This document shows, one piece after another, positions 12,987 to 13,978 of a DNA stretch of 13,978 nt; the stretch's first letter is position 1, and every line of letters begins with the position of its first letter. A program made the translations under genes and the position numbers. The notes under the pieces were generated by a model, which searched no databases, was not told the DNA's origin, and saw only the letters and a list, made by a program, of their open reading frames with translations. This DNA comes from CAYURR01 sp964446745 (GTDB lineage Bacteria; Bacillota; Clostridia; Lachnospirales; WQUN01): the NCBI GenBank assembly GCA_964446745.1, contig CAYURR010000074.1, positions 1 to 13,978 of the forward strand, given 5' to 3'.

Positions 12987-13726
12987 TGTTTTACGACTTT
13001 CATATGCACAGTGCGTTGTCACCGTGCGCGAGCGAGGACATGACGCCTAATAATATCGTGAATATGAGCCTCATAAACGGCTTGGACTGCATAGCGGTGA
13101 CCGATCACAATAGCTGTAAGAATCTACGCGCGATCTTAGAGGTTGCGAAGGATACCGAGCTGTTGGTGGTATGCGGCATGGAGGTAACCACAGCCGAGGA
13201 GGTACATGTGGTCTGCTTGTTTCCGGATATTGATGCGGCAGAGCGCATGGAGGAGATATTACGTGCGCATTGGTATACAGTGCCAAATAAACCGGATACC
13301 TTTGGCGTACAGGCATATATGGATACAGAAGACAATGTGACGGGATTTTGCAGACACCTGCTGGTAACGGCTACGGATCTGGGCATCTACGACCTGGTAA
13401 GGCATACCGCCGAGCTCGGCGGTATCGCCATACCAGCGCATGTGGATCGCACATCTAACAGCTTGCTCGCAAGCCTGGGCTTTTTGCCGAGCGATCTGCA
13501 GGTGGATTTTGTGGAGCTCTCAAAACGCATAGAAGACCCCGTCGATTATATGGACAGAAACAAACGACGCTTCCAGAGGCCGCTTACGATCATCCGCTCG
13601 TCTGATGCGCATTATCTTGAGGACATAAACGATGCGGTGAATGAACTGCCGTTTCCGAAACCTTCAACAGCCGCTGAGCTGATCGGACTGCTTAAAAGAC
13701 TTGGATCGGATGCGTGTCAATCATAG
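12986..13726 (+). CDS. PHP-domain metal-dependent phosphoesterase
   Basis: The 246-aa protein carries the full set of PHP metal ligands: His6 and His8 (DFHMHS), Asp40 and His41 (AVTDHN), Glu66 (GMEVTT), His74 (EVHVVC), His152 (IPAHVDR), Asp207 and His209 (SSDAHYLED). The family holds a trinuclear metal centre and hydrolyses phosphoester bonds of nucleotides, histidinol phosphate or nucleic acids; this branch has no assigned substrate. The start ATG overlaps the second DRTGG stop by 1 nt (TGATG), so the two are coupled. Being the last gene of the hydrogenase block it may make or remove a phosphorylated signal, for instance reversing the ATPase's kinase reaction or degrading a nucleotide; this is inference. 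Its 3' end overlaps the convergent partial gene by 35 nt and no terminator is seen there. Confidence 0.9.
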   Translation: MFYDFHMHSALSPCASEDMTPNNIVNMSLINGLDCIAVTDHNSCKNLRAILEVAKDTELLVVCGMEVTTAEEVHVVCLFPDIDAAERMEEILRAHWYTVPNKPDTFGVQAYMDTEDNVTGFCRHLLVTATDLGIYDLVRHTAELGGIAIPAHVDRTSNSLLASLGFLPSDLQVDFVELSKRIEDPVDYMDRNKRRFQRPLTIIRSSDAHYLEDINDAVNELPFPKPSTAAELIGLLKRLGSDACQS

Positions 13727-13978
13727 ATTGTACGGTCAGGTCGTGCATGATGATCACGCATATGAGCAGAGCCTCGATGTTTGAGCGCAGTAGACCGTGT
13801 CTGCTGAAGTGACCGCGTTCCTCGTCAACGCATATCTCGTCGGCCTCATCCATGTATATGCAGATATTGTCCATGACCTTGTCAGTCATAACATGCAGGG
13901 TCTCCCGGTCGATCCCTTCGGCACAGTCCGTGCAGATCGGGCTACCCTCGTATATCCATTCATCCAGCACATCATGTA
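13692..13978 (-). CDS. Unrecognised protein, 5' end beyond the window
   Basis: A minus-strand frame is open from the right edge to a stop at 13692, giving at least 95 residues. The GTG at 13970 is in frame, but no start or SD can be judged so close to the edge. Visible features are a CTDC pair near the N-terminal part of the visible region, an acidic stretch (MDEADEICVDEE) and a hydrophobic patch (IEALLICVIIMHDL). I do not recognise a family. No other frame on either strand is usable in 13727-13978, which supports a real convergent gene, but the 35-nt overlap with the PHP gene and lack of homology leave doubt. Confidence 0.45.
   Translation of the reverse strand, partial: HDVLDEWIYEGSPICTDCAEGIDRETLHVMTDKVMDNICIYMDEADEICVDEERGHFSRHGLLRSNIEALLICVIIMHDLTVQSMIDTHPIQVF

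Noticed and set aside
1..13978. CRISPR arrays, tRNA/rRNA genes, insertion sequences or prophage
   Set aside because: Reading of the gaps found no regular repeats, cloverleaf-like sequences, transposase genes or phage structural genes; almost all of the sequence is coding.

Overview
This window reads as chromosomal DNA from a spore-forming, anaerobic Firmicute of the class Clostridia. The clues are a PdaA-type cortex deacetylase, a YesL (DUF624) protein, a YjfB-type small motility protein, strong Shine-Dalgarno (SD) sites of the AGGAGG type, and a sensory-type [FeFe]-hydrogenase gene set. Genes are tightly packed on both strands. Base composition looks balanced, except for one AT-rich leader at about 5530-5760. 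No rRNA, tRNA, CRISPR array, insertion sequence or prophage was seen.

Layout. 1-629: 3' part of a PdaA-like polysaccharide deacetylase, followed by a 12-bp inverted repeat. 715-3104 (+): a short UvrC-like GIY-YIG nuclease lacking the RNase H half, an SSAT-like GNAT acetyltransferase and an endonuclease III-related (COG2231-type) DNA glycosylase. 3091-5414 (-): a three-gene run transcribed as one-TM protein, TtcA-like tRNA thiolase, Xer-type tyrosine recombinase. The TtcA gene has its own near-consensus promoter placed so that its mRNA would be leaderless. 5415-5763: a divergent control region with a 29-bp inverted repeat facing the minus-strand gene and a perfect TTGACA/TATAAT promoter facing right. 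That promoter opens an AT-rich leader holding a translatable 68-codon ORF and a clear intrinsic terminator just before the next gene. 5764-9547 (+): a nucleotidyltransferase and a full-length UvrA paralogue. 9588-13726 (+): a promoter, a YjfB-like protein, a YesL-like membrane protein, then DRTGG - RsbW-like ATPase - HydS-like [FeFe]-hydrogenase - DRTGG - PHP phosphoesterase with overlaps or gaps of at most 14 nt. A partial, unrecognised minus-strand gene converges at the right edge.

How the genes may work together. The hydrogenase block looks like a redox or H2 sensing and signalling module: a catalytic-type H-cluster protein lacking the usual proton-relay cysteine, a GHKL ATPase resembling anti-sigma kinases, two small DRTGG ligand-binding proteins and a PHP phosphoesterase. 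The nucleotidyltransferase-UvrA pair behind an attenuator-like leader looks like an inducible stress or drug-response cassette. The left block groups accessory DNA repair functions. These pathway statements are inferences from families and gene order; only motifs, spacing and repeats are seen directly.
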